Notes: generated by a model from the sequence alone, not told the origin. A stretch of DNA of 19,328 bases from Actinomycetes bacterium (GCA_023389745.1 JAEWED010000222.1:1-19328); one strand, 5' to 3'; shown: positions 7,780 to 15,364, counted from the stretch's first letter. Numbers and translations: made by a program.

Positions 7780-7833
7780 CAGCACTCAGCAGCAGGGCAG
7801 CACTCAGGAGCAGGGCAGCACTCAGGAGTTGCG
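7780..7833. repeat. 18-bp tandem repeat, about three copies, at the end of the iron permease gene
   Basis: Units start at 7780, 7798 and 7816 with consensus CAGCACTCAGGAGCAGGG (one mismatch in the first; the third diverges at its end). On the minus strand each unit contains TCCTGAGTG or a near copy, so the TGA stop of the permease (7824-7822) is repeated in the same frame every 18 bases downstream. The repeat fills most of the convergent gap 7763-7821. Confidence 0.85.
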
Positions 7834-9384
7834 GCGTGACTCGTCGCCGGCGCTGAGCAGGGCGGTCGGCACCGCAGCCAGCAGCACGATCGCCACCGCG
7901 TACGGCGCCGCAGCGGCGTACGACAGCGCGCTGACGTGGCCCCACAACTTCGTCGCCATGGTGTCGAAGCCGGTCGGCCGCAGGAACAGCGTGGCGGGCA
8001 GCTCCTTCATCGTCGTGAGCAGCACGAGCGTCGCCGCGGCGGCGATGCCGGGCGTCGCCATGCGCAGCACGATCTCGCGCCACACACCCCACGGGCTGCG
8101 GCCCAGGGTGCGTGCGGCGTCGTCGAGCGACGTCGGGATCTGTGAGATCGACGCCTGGAGTGCGCCGAGCGCGAGCGACAGGAACAGCACGACGTAGGCC
8201 AGGACGAGCATCGGCAGCTCCTGGTAGAGCGGCCGGGCGAAGCGCACACCGAAGAAGACGAGCGCCAGTCCGACGACGACGCCCGGTAGGGCGTGACCGG
8301 CGTACGCAGCGCTCGTGGCGACCTGGGACAGCTTCCCGTGGTGGCGCACCGTGAGCAGCGCGACCGGCAGCGCGAGCAGGACGACCGCGGCGCCAGCGAG
8401 CAGCGCGACGACGAGCGTGTTGCCCGCCGCCTCGACCAGCGCCGCGGGGTCGGCGCGTGACGTCCCGCGGGTGAACCACTTCGACATGCCCCACATCGGC
8501 ACGCCGAGTGACGCGACGCTCAGCGCGACCGGTCCGAGCAGCGCGACCCAGCGCCAGCGCCCGAGGTGCACCACCGGTTGGCGCCGTGGCGAGCGGCCGC
8601 CGATCAGCGCGCCGCTGCGACGCCGGACACGGGACTCGAGCAGCAGGATCACCACGGTCAACACGGCGAGCAGGCAGCCGAGCACGGCGGCCGGGGTGCG
8701 GTCGAACGAGGCGCGGTACGACCGGTAGATCACGTGGGTGAGGACCTCGTGGCGCATCGTCGCGACGGCGCCGAAGTCGCTCAGCACGTACAGGGCGACG
8801 AGGAGTCCGCCGCCGACCGCGGCGGGTCGGACCTGGGGAAGGGTGACGCGCCACATGACCTGGAGCGGGCCACGCCCCAGGGTGCGCGCCGCGTCCTCGA
8901 GCGAGGGGTCGCAGCGCCGGAGCGCCGCCATGACCGGGAGGTACACGAAGGGGTACGAGATCGACGTGAGCACGACGAACGCGCCGATGCCGCCCGCCAG
9001 CGACGGCACCGCGCCGAGCCAGCTCCAGGCGGCCACGTACGACGGCAGGGCGAGCGGCAGGCCGACGACCACCTGGACGATCCGACGTCCGGGCAGGTCG
9101 GTGCGCGTCACCAACCAGGCCAGCGACGTCCCGATCACCAGGCAGGCGAGCGTGACCAGGGCCGCCAGGGCGAGGGAACGGAGGGTCAGCTCGAGGGTGC
9201 GCGAGCGCAGCAGGGTGTCGCCGATCGGCCCCCAGCCGCCCTCGGCGGCGCGCACGACGAGGTACGACAGCGGTAGCAGGGCGAGCGCGGTGGTGAGCGC
9301 TGCGCCGACCAGCAGCGGGACCGGGACGCGCCGACCGGCGCGTGCGGATGGTCGCCCACCCGCACGCGCCGACGCGACGTGCAC
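7822..9384 (-). CDS. Iron(III) ABC transporter permease, fused double-module (FbpB/SfuB type)
   Basis: The protein has 520 residues with about 12 transmembrane helices in two homologous halves. Each half carries the EAA-like ATPase-docking loop: EDAARTLGRGPLQVMWRVTLP in the first and DDAARTLGRSPWGVWREIVL in the second. The duplicated BPD_transp_1 architecture is typical of ferric iron permeases, which pass Fe3+ from a lipoprotein binding protein through the membrane. The start is the GTG at 9384, 11 bases after the TGA of the binding-protein gene; no strong ribosome site is visible there, which suggests coupled translation. No gene for the ATP-binding subunit lies in this window on either side, so an ATPase encoded elsewhere must serve it. 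The 3' end lies in an 18-bp tandem repeat. Confidence 0.92.
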   Translation of the reverse strand: MHVASARAGGRPSARAGRRVPVPLLVGAALTTALALLPLSYLVVRAAEGGWGPIGDTLLRSRTLELTLRSLALAALVTLACLVIGTSLAWLVTRTDLPGRRIVQVVVGLPLALPSYVAAWSWLGAVPSLAGGIGAFVVLTSISYPFVYLPVMAALRRCDPSLEDAARTLGRGPLQVMWRVTLPQVRPAAVGGGLLVALYVLSDFGAVATMRHEVLTHVIYRSYRASFDRTPAAVLGCLLAVLTVVILLLESRVRRRSGALIGGRSPRRQPVVHLGRWRWVALLGPVALSVASLGVPMWGMSKWFTRGTSRADPAALVEAAGNTLVVALLAGAAVVLLALPVALLTVRHHGKLSQVATSAAYAGHALPGVVVGLALVFFGVRFARPLYQELPMLVLAYVVLFLSLALGALQASISQIPTSLDDAARTLGRSPWGVWREIVLRMATPGIAAAATLVLLTTMKELPATLFLRPTGFDTMATKLWGHVSALSYAAAAPYAVAIVLLAAVPTALLSAGDESRRNS

Positions 9385-9395
9385 CGACGAGGTGC

Positions 9396-10457
9396 TCAGC
9401 TCAGCAGGCCCTTCTCGGTGAGCAGGGCCTGGGTGGCCTCGAGGGACTCGAGGTCGGTGAGATCGATCGCCGGGCCCTCGAGCTCGGCGAGCGGCGGCAC
9501 ACCCTCGGGGTCGGCGATGCCGTCCACGACGGGGTACTCGAAGGTCTCGGTCACGAAGTAGGTCTGACCGGCCTCGGAGAGCAGGTACTCGACGAGCTCG
9601 AGCGACGCCGGGTTGTCGGCGCCCTTCTTGGTGATGCCGACCGCAGTCGCGTTCACGAGACCACCCGGGTCGTCGCCCGCGGGGAAGACCAGCTTGGCGA
9701 CAAGGCCGTCACCGAGCTCCGGCAGGCTGCGTGCCCAGTAGTAGTGGTTGATGAGACCCATCGCGATGTCGCCGTTGTTGACGGCCTCGAGCACGTCGCC
9801 GTTGCTCTCGTACGCGACGGCGCCGTTCGCGGCCATCTCGTCGAGCCACGTCGAGGCGGCCTCTTCGCCCTCGCTCACCCGGAAGCCCGTGATGAACGCT
9901 TGGAAGCCGGCGTTGCCCGGCACCCAGGCCGTCATGCCTGCGTACTTCGGATCGGTCAGGTCCGTGACGCCGGCCGGCGGCTCGGCGACCAGATCGGGGT
10001 TGTAGACGATGACACGGGACCGGCCGGTGACACCGACCCACGAGTTGTCGGCGCCGGGACGGAAGCGCTCGTCGGCCAGCTCGACCACGTCGTCGGGCAG
10101 CGGGGAGAGCAGGTCGGCCTTGGCGAGCACCCCGGCCGCGCCGACTTCCTGGGTGAGGAAGACGTCCGCCGGCGTGGCGTCGGCCTCCTCGAGCAGCTGG
10201 GCGCCCATCTCGGCGGAGTTGCCGTAGCGGACCTCGACCTCGATGCCGGTGTCCTCGACGAACTGGTCGATCAGCGGCTGGACGAGCTCCTCGTCGCGGC
10301 CGCTGTAGAGCACGAGCGACTCGGCGGTCTCGTCGCCCGCGGCGGCGGTGGTGTCCGACGCGGCGTCGCCGTCGGAGCTGCACGCGGCAGCGGTGAGCAG
10401 CGCGACGGCTGCGAGGATCATTGCGAGCGGACGGATGCCGCGGCGCAGGTGTGTCAT
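9396..10457 (-). CDS. Iron(III) ABC transporter substrate-binding lipoprotein (FbpA/FutA type)
   Basis: The protein has 353 residues. The ATG at 10457 is preferred over the longer open frame because AGGAG lies nine bases upstream and a lipoprotein signal follows: RRGIRP, hydrophobic LAMILAAVALL, then lipobox TAAAC with Cys26. The mature domain starts with LVLYSGRDEELVQPLIDQFVE, typical of the class of bacterial periplasmic proteins binding ferric ion. PADVFLTQEVGAAGVLAKADLL, RVIVYNPDL and NHYYWARSL follow; Tyr239-Tyr240 correspond to the paired tyrosines that coordinate Fe3+. It should be anchored outside the membrane and deliver iron to the adjacent permease. A structured 125-base leader lies upstream. 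No clear DtxR/IdeR-type iron box was seen, so regulation is unknown. Confidence 0.92.
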   Translation of the reverse strand: MTHLRRGIRPLAMILAAVALLTAAACSSDGDAASDTTAAAGDETAESLVLYSGRDEELVQPLIDQFVEDTGIEVEVRYGNSAEMGAQLLEEADATPADVFLTQEVGAAGVLAKADLLSPLPDDVVELADERFRPGADNSWVGVTGRSRVIVYNPDLVAEPPAGVTDLTDPKYAGMTAWVPGNAGFQAFITGFRVSEGEEAASTWLDEMAANGAVAYESNGDVLEAVNNGDIAMGLINHYYWARSLPELGDGLVAKLVFPAGDDPGGLVNATAVGITKKGADNPASLELVEYLLSEAGQTYFVTETFEYPVVDGIADPEGVPPLAELEGPAIDLTDLESLEATQALLTEKGLLS

Positions 10458-10481
10458 GGATGCATCTCCTGTCGTTCGAGG

Positions 10482-10521
10482 GACCGACGTGTCTCGCCGG
10501 ACCCGCACCACGTCACCGGTC
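10482..10521 (-). promoter_or_regulatory. Bulged hairpin in the leader of the iron-binding lipoprotein gene
   Basis: GACCGACGTG (10482-10491) pairs with CACGTC (10509-10514) and GGTC (10518-10521), giving ten base pairs with a three-base bulge and a 17-base loop. A second small stem, CGGCGC/GCGCCG (10521-10526/10534-10539), abuts it. It lies 25 bases before the start codon on the minus strand, where it could control translation or expose the ribosome site. It matches no riboswitch class known to me. Confidence 0.4.
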
Positions 10522-10547
10522 GGCGCGTGGCATGCGCCGTCGGCCGC

Positions 10548-10573
10548 CGGAGCTGCTCGGTCGAGCAGCTCCG
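10548..10573 (-). terminator. Perfect 12-bp stem-loop between the small membrane ORF and the iron-transport genes
   Basis: CGGAGCTGCTCG (10548-10559), two bases, then CGAGCAGCTCCG (10562-10573) form a perfect 12-bp stem. It starts ten bases after the stop of the 10583-10939 ORF on the minus strand. There is no T-tract, as is common for terminators in GC-rich actinobacteria. It may end that transcript, or act as an attenuator or operator ahead of the iron genes. Confidence 0.55.
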
Positions 10574-10582
10574 CGTCAGCGG

Positions 10583-10939
10583 TCAGGCGCAGGTGGATGG
10601 GTGCGACGCACCCCACGGTGGTCCGCGTCGGGATCGTGGATGCCCCCTCGTCGACGTCGCGACCGCCGGGGCGGTCAGCAACCGACGGGGCGCCACGAGC
10701 TTCCGGCGAGGCGGTGCGGCCCCACGTGCCCGGGCCTCCGGGCGCGCGCGACGTGCGAGCACGACCAGCGTCACGACCGCCACCAGCGACACGGTGGCCT
10801 CGGCCTGGCCGTCGACACGTGCCTCGACGCTGTCGGCTCCGCCGACGCCGAAGCCCATCAGGACGGCGACCAGCAGCAGGTATCGGAGGGTGGCCCGACC
10901 GGGCCGGTGCGCCGCTGGCGGGACCTGCATGGTCGACAC
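10583..10939 (-). CDS. Possible small membrane protein (uncertain ORF)
   Basis: This is a 118-residue frame from GTG at 10939 (an ATG three codons later at 10930 is also possible). Two hydrophobic segments, RYLLLVAVLMGFGVGGA and ATVSLVAVVTLVVLA, look like real membrane helices. The last 50 residues are Arg/Pro-rich and look like shadow translation. The ribosome site is weak. The stop is followed by a perfect stem-loop, which supports a real transcript end. If it is not a gene, the whole 10458-11112 stretch is non-coding apart from the leader structures and the box near 11063. Confidence 0.4.
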   Translation of the reverse strand: MSTMQVPPAAHRPGRATLRYLLLVAVLMGFGVGGADSVEARVDGQAEATVSLVAVVTLVVLARRARPEARARGAAPPRRKLVAPRRLLTAPAVATSTRGHPRSRRGPPWGASHPSTCA

Positions 10940-11059
10940 GGTAGGTACACTTCACCACCTCGGCAAAGCGCGGGGAACCTCGCGAGGGTACGGGCACCGG
11001 CCGAGCGGTCGGCGCCCCTTCCCGATCGTGTCAAGGTCCGCCGGTCGAGGTCGGCAGCG

Positions 11060-11086
11060 TGGGGGACGTTCGGCCCTACCAGGGAC
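11060..11086 (+). promoter_or_regulatory. DevR/DosR-like dormancy box upstream of the alcohol dehydrogenase operon
   Basis: GGGACGTTCGGCCC (11063-11076) fits the core GGGAC-N4-GNCCC of the DosR consensus TTSGGGACTWWAGTCCCSAA. It is followed by TACC and a further GGGAC (11082-11086), 19 bases after the first. Its centre is about 43 bases before the ATG at 11113. A nearly identical sequence occurs at 15290. Assignment to DosR is by resemblance to the consensus; no DosR gene is in this window. Confidence 0.55.
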
Positions 11087-11112
11087 CCCCCGATCCGTGG
11101 TGATGTGGACCC

Positions 11113-12156
11113 ATGGAGTCGTTCCGGTTGATGCAGTGGGGGTCCCCGGCGGAACGCCAGGACGTGCCGCAACCGGACCCCGGGCCCGGGCAGGTGCTGG
11201 TCCGGATCGGCGGTGCGGGTCTGTGCCACTCCGACCTGCACCTGATGGACGAGTTCACCGACGGCATGGTGCCGTGGGGACCGCCGTTCACCCTCGGACA
11301 CGAGAACGCCGGGTGGGTCGAGCAGCTCGGCGCCGGCGTCCACGGGCTCGAGGTCGGTGAGCCCGTCGCCATCTACGGCCCGTGGGGCTGCGGGCGCTGC
11401 GCGCGGTGCGTCGTCGGCGCCGAGAACTACTGCGAGCGCCAGGCGACCCTGCACGGCGCCGGAGGTGGCCTCGGCTTCGACGGAGGGCTCGCCTCGCACA
11501 TGCTGGTTCCCCACGGCCGTTGGCTCGTGCCGATCGGCGGGCTCGACCCCGTGCTCGCAGCTCCCCTCACCGACGCCGGTCTGACGCCGTACCACGCGAT
11601 CAAGCGGTCGCTCCCCCAGCTGGCCCCCGGATCGAACACGGTGGTCATCGGTGCGGGCGGGCTGGGCCACATGGCGATCCAGATCCTCCGCGAGCTCACC
11701 GCGACGCGGATCATCGTCGTCGACCGGCGCCGCGAAGCGCTGGAGCTGGCGACGACCCTCGGTGCGGACGTGGTCGTCGAGGCCGGCGACGATGCCGCCG
11801 CTGCGGTCATGGAGACCACACGTGGGCTCGGCGCGGACCTGACGCTCGACCTCGTCGGCGTCGACGCCACGCTGGCGCTCGCCGCAGCGGTGACCAGGTC
11901 CCTGGGTCACCTCACCATCGTCGGGCTCGGGGGCGGCACGCTCTCGGTGGGCTTCTTCGCCCTCCCCTACGAGGTCTCGGTCGCGACGACCTACTGGGGA
12001 ACGATCCCGGAGCTGATGGAGGTCGTCGCCCTCGCCGACGAGGGACGCATCATGCCCGACGTCCACCGGTTCACGTTCGACCAGGTCGACGACGCCTACG
12101 CCTCGTTGCGCGCCGGGACCGTCGAGGGGCGCGCCGTCGTCGTGCCCGACCACTGA
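11113..12156 (+). CDS. Zinc-dependent NAD(P)-linked alcohol dehydrogenase (MDR family, ADH-A-like)
   Basis: The protein has 347 residues, the family's usual length. Catalytic zinc ligands are visible as Cys38 (GLCHSD), His63-Glu64 (LGHENAG) and probably Asp154 (APLTDAG). The structural zinc site is complete as Cys93, 96, 99 and 107 (CGRCARC and NYC). The Rossmann fingerprint GAGGLGHMA is followed by an acidic residue at the strand end (IIVVDRR), which suggests NAD preference. Length and ligand spacing resemble the secondary alcohol dehydrogenase ADH-A of Rhodococcus ruber, which interconverts secondary alcohols and ketones; the substrate here is unproven. The ribosome site before the ATG at 11113 is poor, so the transcript may be short-leadered or leaderless. 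It heads a probable operon with the flavodoxin-like gene and ppsA, behind a DosR-like box. Confidence 0.93.
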   Translation: MESFRLMQWGSPAERQDVPQPDPGPGQVLVRIGGAGLCHSDLHLMDEFTDGMVPWGPPFTLGHENAGWVEQLGAGVHGLEVGEPVAIYGPWGCGRCARCVVGAENYCERQATLHGAGGGLGFDGGLASHMLVPHGRWLVPIGGLDPVLAAPLTDAGLTPYHAIKRSLPQLAPGSNTVVIGAGGLGHMAIQILRELTATRIIVVDRRREALELATTLGADVVVEAGDDAAAAVMETTRGLGADLTLDLVGVDATLALAAAVTRSLGHLTIVGLGGGTLSVGFFALPYEVSVATTYWGTIPELMEVVALADEGRIMPDVHRFTFDQVDDAYASLRAGTVEGRAVVVPDH

Positions 12157-12165
12157 CCGTCCGAC

Positions 12166-12185
12166 GCGGCGGCACCCACCGCCGC
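12166..12185 (+). promoter_or_regulatory. Intercistronic 7-bp hairpin between alcohol dehydrogenase and flavodoxin genes
   Basis: GCGGCGG (12166-12172), loop CACCCA, CCGCCGC (12179-12185). It ends directly before the GAGAGGAG ribosome site of the next gene and lacks a T-tract, so mRNA processing or stability control is more likely than termination. Confidence 0.4.
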
Positions 12186-12199
12186 CGAGAGGAGCAGCC

Positions 12200-12757
12200 A
12201 TGAGCATCCTGATCGTCTTCGAGTCGATGTACGGCAACACCCACGAGATCGCCGACCACGTCGCGTCGGGCCTCGGCGAGCGTCATGCGGTCGACATCGT
12301 CGCTGTGTCGACACCACCTCCGCAGGATCTCGAGGTGGATCTGCTCGTGGTCGGCGGCCCGACGCACGTGCACGGTCTCAGCCGGACCTCGACGCGCATG
12401 GCGGCCGCCGACGCGGCCGCGACCGACGAGGACCTCCACCTGGACGACTCCGCCGACAGCGAGTCCGGCCTGCGGGAGTGGCTCGCCGCGCTCGGTGAGC
12501 ACCCCCACGCACGCGCTGCCGCGTTCGACACCCGACTCGACGCCGCGGCCGTGCTCACCGGTCGGGCCTCGCGGCGCATCGCGAAGCTCCTCAGGGGACA
12601 CGGCTACGACCTGATCGCGGAGCCCGAGAGCTTCCTGGTCGACAAGCACAACCACCTCCTTCCGGGTGAGTCGGATCGGGCGCGCGGTTGGGGCGCCCGA
12701 CTCGCGGAGCAGCTCGCCGCCGCGGCAGGGACGGAGCGAGACCGAGCGAGGGACTAG
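12200..12757 (+). CDS. Flavodoxin-like protein
   Basis: The protein has 185 residues. The ATG at 12200 is preceded by GAGAGGAG. The N-terminus ILIVFESMYGNTHEIADHVASGL is the flavodoxin FMN phosphate-binding loop after the first strand, and LLVVGGPTHVHGLSRTSTR is the second conserved strand and loop. The fold should bind FMN and shuttle electrons in the cytoplasm or act as a small quinone/redox protein. The middle (residues about 65-95) is Ala/Asp-rich and replaces part of a standard flavodoxin, and the C-terminus is charged (TERDRARD). It lies 43 bases after the alcohol dehydrogenase and 58 before ppsA. All three are probably co-transcribed and tied to redox balance under low oxygen; that last step is inference from the upstream box and gene types. 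Confidence 0.88.
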   Translation: MSILIVFESMYGNTHEIADHVASGLGERHAVDIVAVSTPPPQDLEVDLLVVGGPTHVHGLSRTSTRMAAADAAATDEDLHLDDSADSESGLREWLAALGEHPHARAAAFDTRLDAAAVLTGRASRRIAKLLRGHGYDLIAEPESFLVDKHNHLLPGESDRARGWGARLAEQLAAAAGTERDRARD

Positions 12758-12815
12758 CAGGCGGGCGTGCGGCGCGGCCCCACCGCCATCGCCGGACGAG
12801 GAGGAGACCACGGAC

Positions 12816-15218
12816 ATGGACACCTCGACCACGGAGGACCCGCCGCCGGACGCTGGTCGTGTCATCTGGTTGGGCGACACCCGTGCCGACCAGATCGCGA
12901 CCGTGGGCGGCAAGGGCGCCAACCTCGGTGAGCTCATCGCCGCGGGCGTCCCCGTGCCCGACGGCTTCGTGGTGCCGGCCGGGACGTACCTCGACGCGCT
13001 CGATGCTGCGGGCGTCCGCGACCAGGTCCGGTCCGAGTTCGCCGAGATCGCCGCGATGCCGGACGGCCGGGAACGGACACGTCGGCTCGAGCAGCTCGCC
13101 GAGTCCGTGCGTCGCGTGCCGCTTCCCGACGCGACGATCGCTGCCATCACGGAGACCTACCTCGCACTGGGCGACGCGGTGCCGGTCGCAGTGCGTTCCT
13201 CCGCGACGGCCGAGGACACCGCCGGTGCCTCCTTCGCCGGGATGCACGAGTCCTTCACGAACGTGGTGGGGACCTCGGCGCTGCTGGCACGGGTGAGTGA
13301 CTGCTGGTCCTCGTTGTTCACCGAGCGGGCAGTCGACTACCGGACCTCGAAGGGCATCGTCGACGAGCCGGTCATCGCGGTCGTCGTGCAACGGATGGCG
13401 CGGGTCGAGCGTGCCGGGGTGATGTTCACCAGCGATCCGCGTGGTGACGCCCCGCACCACCTGGTGATCGAGGCGGCGCACGGCCTCGGCGAGTCCGTGG
13501 TGAGCGGATCGATCGAGCCCGACACCTACGTCGTCGACACCCGGACCTGGTCGATCGCGTCGACCAGACTCGGGCACCAGACCCACCGACTGGTCCCGGG
13601 ACCGGACGGATCGGTGCTCGAGGAGGCCGTCGAGCCCGCCGAGGGTCGGCACGTGCTGGAGCCCTACGAGGTCCTGGACCTCGCACGTCTCGGCATGGAG
13701 GTCCAGCACCACTTCGGTGTCCCGCAGGACGTCGAGTGGACGATCGGCGGGGGTCGGACCTGCGTGGTGCAGTCGCGGCCGATCACCACGGGTCACGCCC
13801 GCACGTCGTCGGGACGCTCCGACGACCCGTCGTCGGGCGACCCGGCGGTGACGCTCACCGGGTTGGGCGCCGCGGGTGGCACGGCGACGGGCACGGTGCA
13901 CGTCCTCGACGCACCCTCGGAAGCGCTCGACCTGATCGAGGGAGAGGTGCTCGTCGCGGCGACGACCAGCCCCGACTGGCTGCCCGCCCTGCGACGGGCG
14001 AGCGCGGTGGTCACCGACAGCGGGGGCATGACGTGCCACGCTGCGATCGTGGCCAGGGAGCTCGGTGTCCCGTGCGTCGTCGGCACACGAACCGCGACCG
14101 AGGAGCTGCGAACCGGCGACACGGTGGTGGTCGACGGCTCGGCGGGCACCGTCGTCGTCATCCCGTCGCCCGAGCCGAGCGGCTCCCCCACCCCGACCCG
14201 CGCAAGCCCGACAGCGGCGACCCGAACAGCGGCGGCCACCGACCCCGTGGCGGCATCGGTCGCCGGCGTGGATCGAGAGGGCTCCCTGCAGGCCGAGCCC
14301 GTCGCCATGACACCCGCCGCCCTCGGCACCCGCATCCTCGTGAACCTGGCGCTGCCGTCGAGCGCTGCGCAGGTCGCCCAGCAGCCGGTCGACGGTGTGG
14401 GACTGCTCCGGGCGGAGCTCATGGTGACCGAAGCACTCGACGGCGAGCACCCTGCGGCGATGCTCCGACGCGGCGGCCGAGACGAGTTCGTGCAGCGGAT
14501 GACGGCGTCGCTGCTCACCGTCACCACCGCGTTCGCACCTCGTCCCGTCGTCTACCGGACCATCGACTTCCGCTCGAACGAGTTCAGGGGCCTGCGGGGC
14601 GGTGAGGAGTTCGAGCCGATCGAGGCCAACCCGATGATCGGCTTCAGGGGCTGCTTCCGCTACACGACGGATCCGACGATGTTCGACCTGGAGCTCGAGG
14701 TGCTCGCCCGGGCCCGGGAGCGGACGCCCAACCTGCACGTCATGATCCCGTTCGTGCGCACCTCGTGGGAGCTCGAGGCGTGCCTCGAGCTGATCGACGC
14801 CTCGCCGTTGGGACGCCAACGAGGGCTGCTGCGGTGGATCATGGCCGAGGTCCCCTCGGTCGCGTACCGGATCCCCGAGTACGCGGCGATGGGCATCGAC
14901 GGCGTGTCGATCGGTTCGAACGACCTCACCCAGCTGGTGCTCGGCGTGGACCGCGACTCCGAGCTCTGCGCGGAGCTGTTCGACGAGGCGGACGCCGCCG
15001 TGCTCGACACGATCTCCCGGATCGTCGGCGCCGCCCACCGCGCAGGTCTGACGGCGTCGTTCTGCGGACAGGCACCGTCGAACCGACCCGACTACGCGGA
15101 GCACCTGGTGCGACTGGGCATCGATTCCATCTCGGTCACTCCCGACGCCGTCGACGCCGCTCGTCGGGCGGTCGGGGCTGCGGAGCGCAGGATCCTGCTC
15201 GATGCGGCCCGCCGGTGA
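12816..15218 (+). CDS. ppsA: Phosphoenolpyruvate synthase (pyruvate, water dikinase)
   Basis: The protein has 800 residues (E. coli PpsA has 792). The start is the ATG at 12816, eight bases after GAGGAGGAG. The ATP-grasp domain (about 1-330) opens with GGKGANLGELIAAGVPVPDGFV and contains AVRSSATAEDTAGASFAGMHE and DVEWTIGGGRTCVVQSRPIT. The mobile phosphohistidine domain (about 350-445) contains TDSGGMTCHAAIVAREL with His408. The PEP/pyruvate barrel (about 500-800) has GVGLLRAELM, RTIDFRSNEF, NPMIGFRG, IGSNDLTQLVLGVDRD and FCGQAPS with Cys750, the expected proton donor. Key residues align in number with the E. coli enzyme (His421, Cys751). It makes PEP, AMP and phosphate from pyruvate and ATP, or could run in reverse under some conditions. 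About 50 residues after the His domain (roughly 450-500) form an Ala/Pro/Thr-rich linker. Confidence 0.95.
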   Translation: MDTSTTEDPPPDAGRVIWLGDTRADQIATVGGKGANLGELIAAGVPVPDGFVVPAGTYLDALDAAGVRDQVRSEFAEIAAMPDGRERTRRLEQLAESVRRVPLPDATIAAITETYLALGDAVPVAVRSSATAEDTAGASFAGMHESFTNVVGTSALLARVSDCWSSLFTERAVDYRTSKGIVDEPVIAVVVQRMARVERAGVMFTSDPRGDAPHHLVIEAAHGLGESVVSGSIEPDTYVVDTRTWSIASTRLGHQTHRLVPGPDGSVLEEAVEPAEGRHVLEPYEVLDLARLGMEVQHHFGVPQDVEWTIGGGRTCVVQSRPITTGHARTSSGRSDDPSSGDPAVTLTGLGAAGGTATGTVHVLDAPSEALDLIEGEVLVAATTSPDWLPALRRASAVVTDSGGMTCHAAIVARELGVPCVVGTRTATEELRTGDTVVVDGSAGTVVVIPSPEPSGSPTPTRASPTAATRTAAATDPVAASVAGVDREGSLQAEPVAMTPAALGTRILVNLALPSSAAQVAQQPVDGVGLLRAELMVTEALDGEHPAAMLRRGGRDEFVQRMTASLLTVTTAFAPRPVVYRTIDFRSNEFRGLRGGEEFEPIEANPMIGFRGCFRYTTDPTMFDLELEVLARARERTPNLHVMIPFVRTSWELEACLELIDASPLGRQRGLLRWIMAEVPSVAYRIPEYAAMGIDGVSIGSNDLTQLVLGVDRDSELCAELFDEADAAVLDTISRIVGAAHRAGLTASFCGQAPSNRPDYAEHLVRLGIDSISVTPDAVDAARRAVGAAERRILLDAARR

Positions 15219-15230
15219 CCCCCACCCCCG

Positions 15231-15266
15231 GACCGCCCGGACCGCCCGGACCGCCCGGACCGCCCG
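15231..15266. repeat. Four perfect 9-bp tandem repeats after ppsA
   Basis: Unit GACCGCCCG at 15231, 15240, 15249 and 15258, beginning 13 bases after the ppsA stop. It contains no stem-loop and lies outside any credible frame. It separates ppsA from the DosR-like box of the next operon. Confidence 0.9.
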
Positions 15267-15287
15267 GAGCGTGCGTCGCAGCGCGAC

Positions 15288-15314
15288 CCGGGACGTTGTG
15301 CCCTACCCAGGGAC
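15288..15314 (+). promoter_or_regulatory. Second DevR/DosR-like box upstream of the coiled-coil/ABC operon
   Basis: GGGACGTTGTGCCC (15290-15303) keeps the GGGAC-N6-CCC core and is followed by TACCC and a second AGGGAC (15309-15314). Over about 25 bases it differs from the box at 11063 by two bases and one insertion. Its centre is about 42 bases before GTG 15338 and about 69 before ATG 15365. The match to the DosR consensus is weaker than at 11063 in the right half (TGCCC instead of GTCCC). Confidence 0.5.
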
Positions 15315-15364
15315 GTCGACGCGCGGCAGAGTAGCTGGTGATCACCGTGACGAAAGGGTGGATC

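Noticed and set aside
12591..15104. Long open frame on the minus strand opposite ppsA
   Set aside because: It is antisense to an unmistakable PEP synthase. The product is Arg/His/Asp-rich without domains, as expected for a shadow frame in GC-rich DNA.
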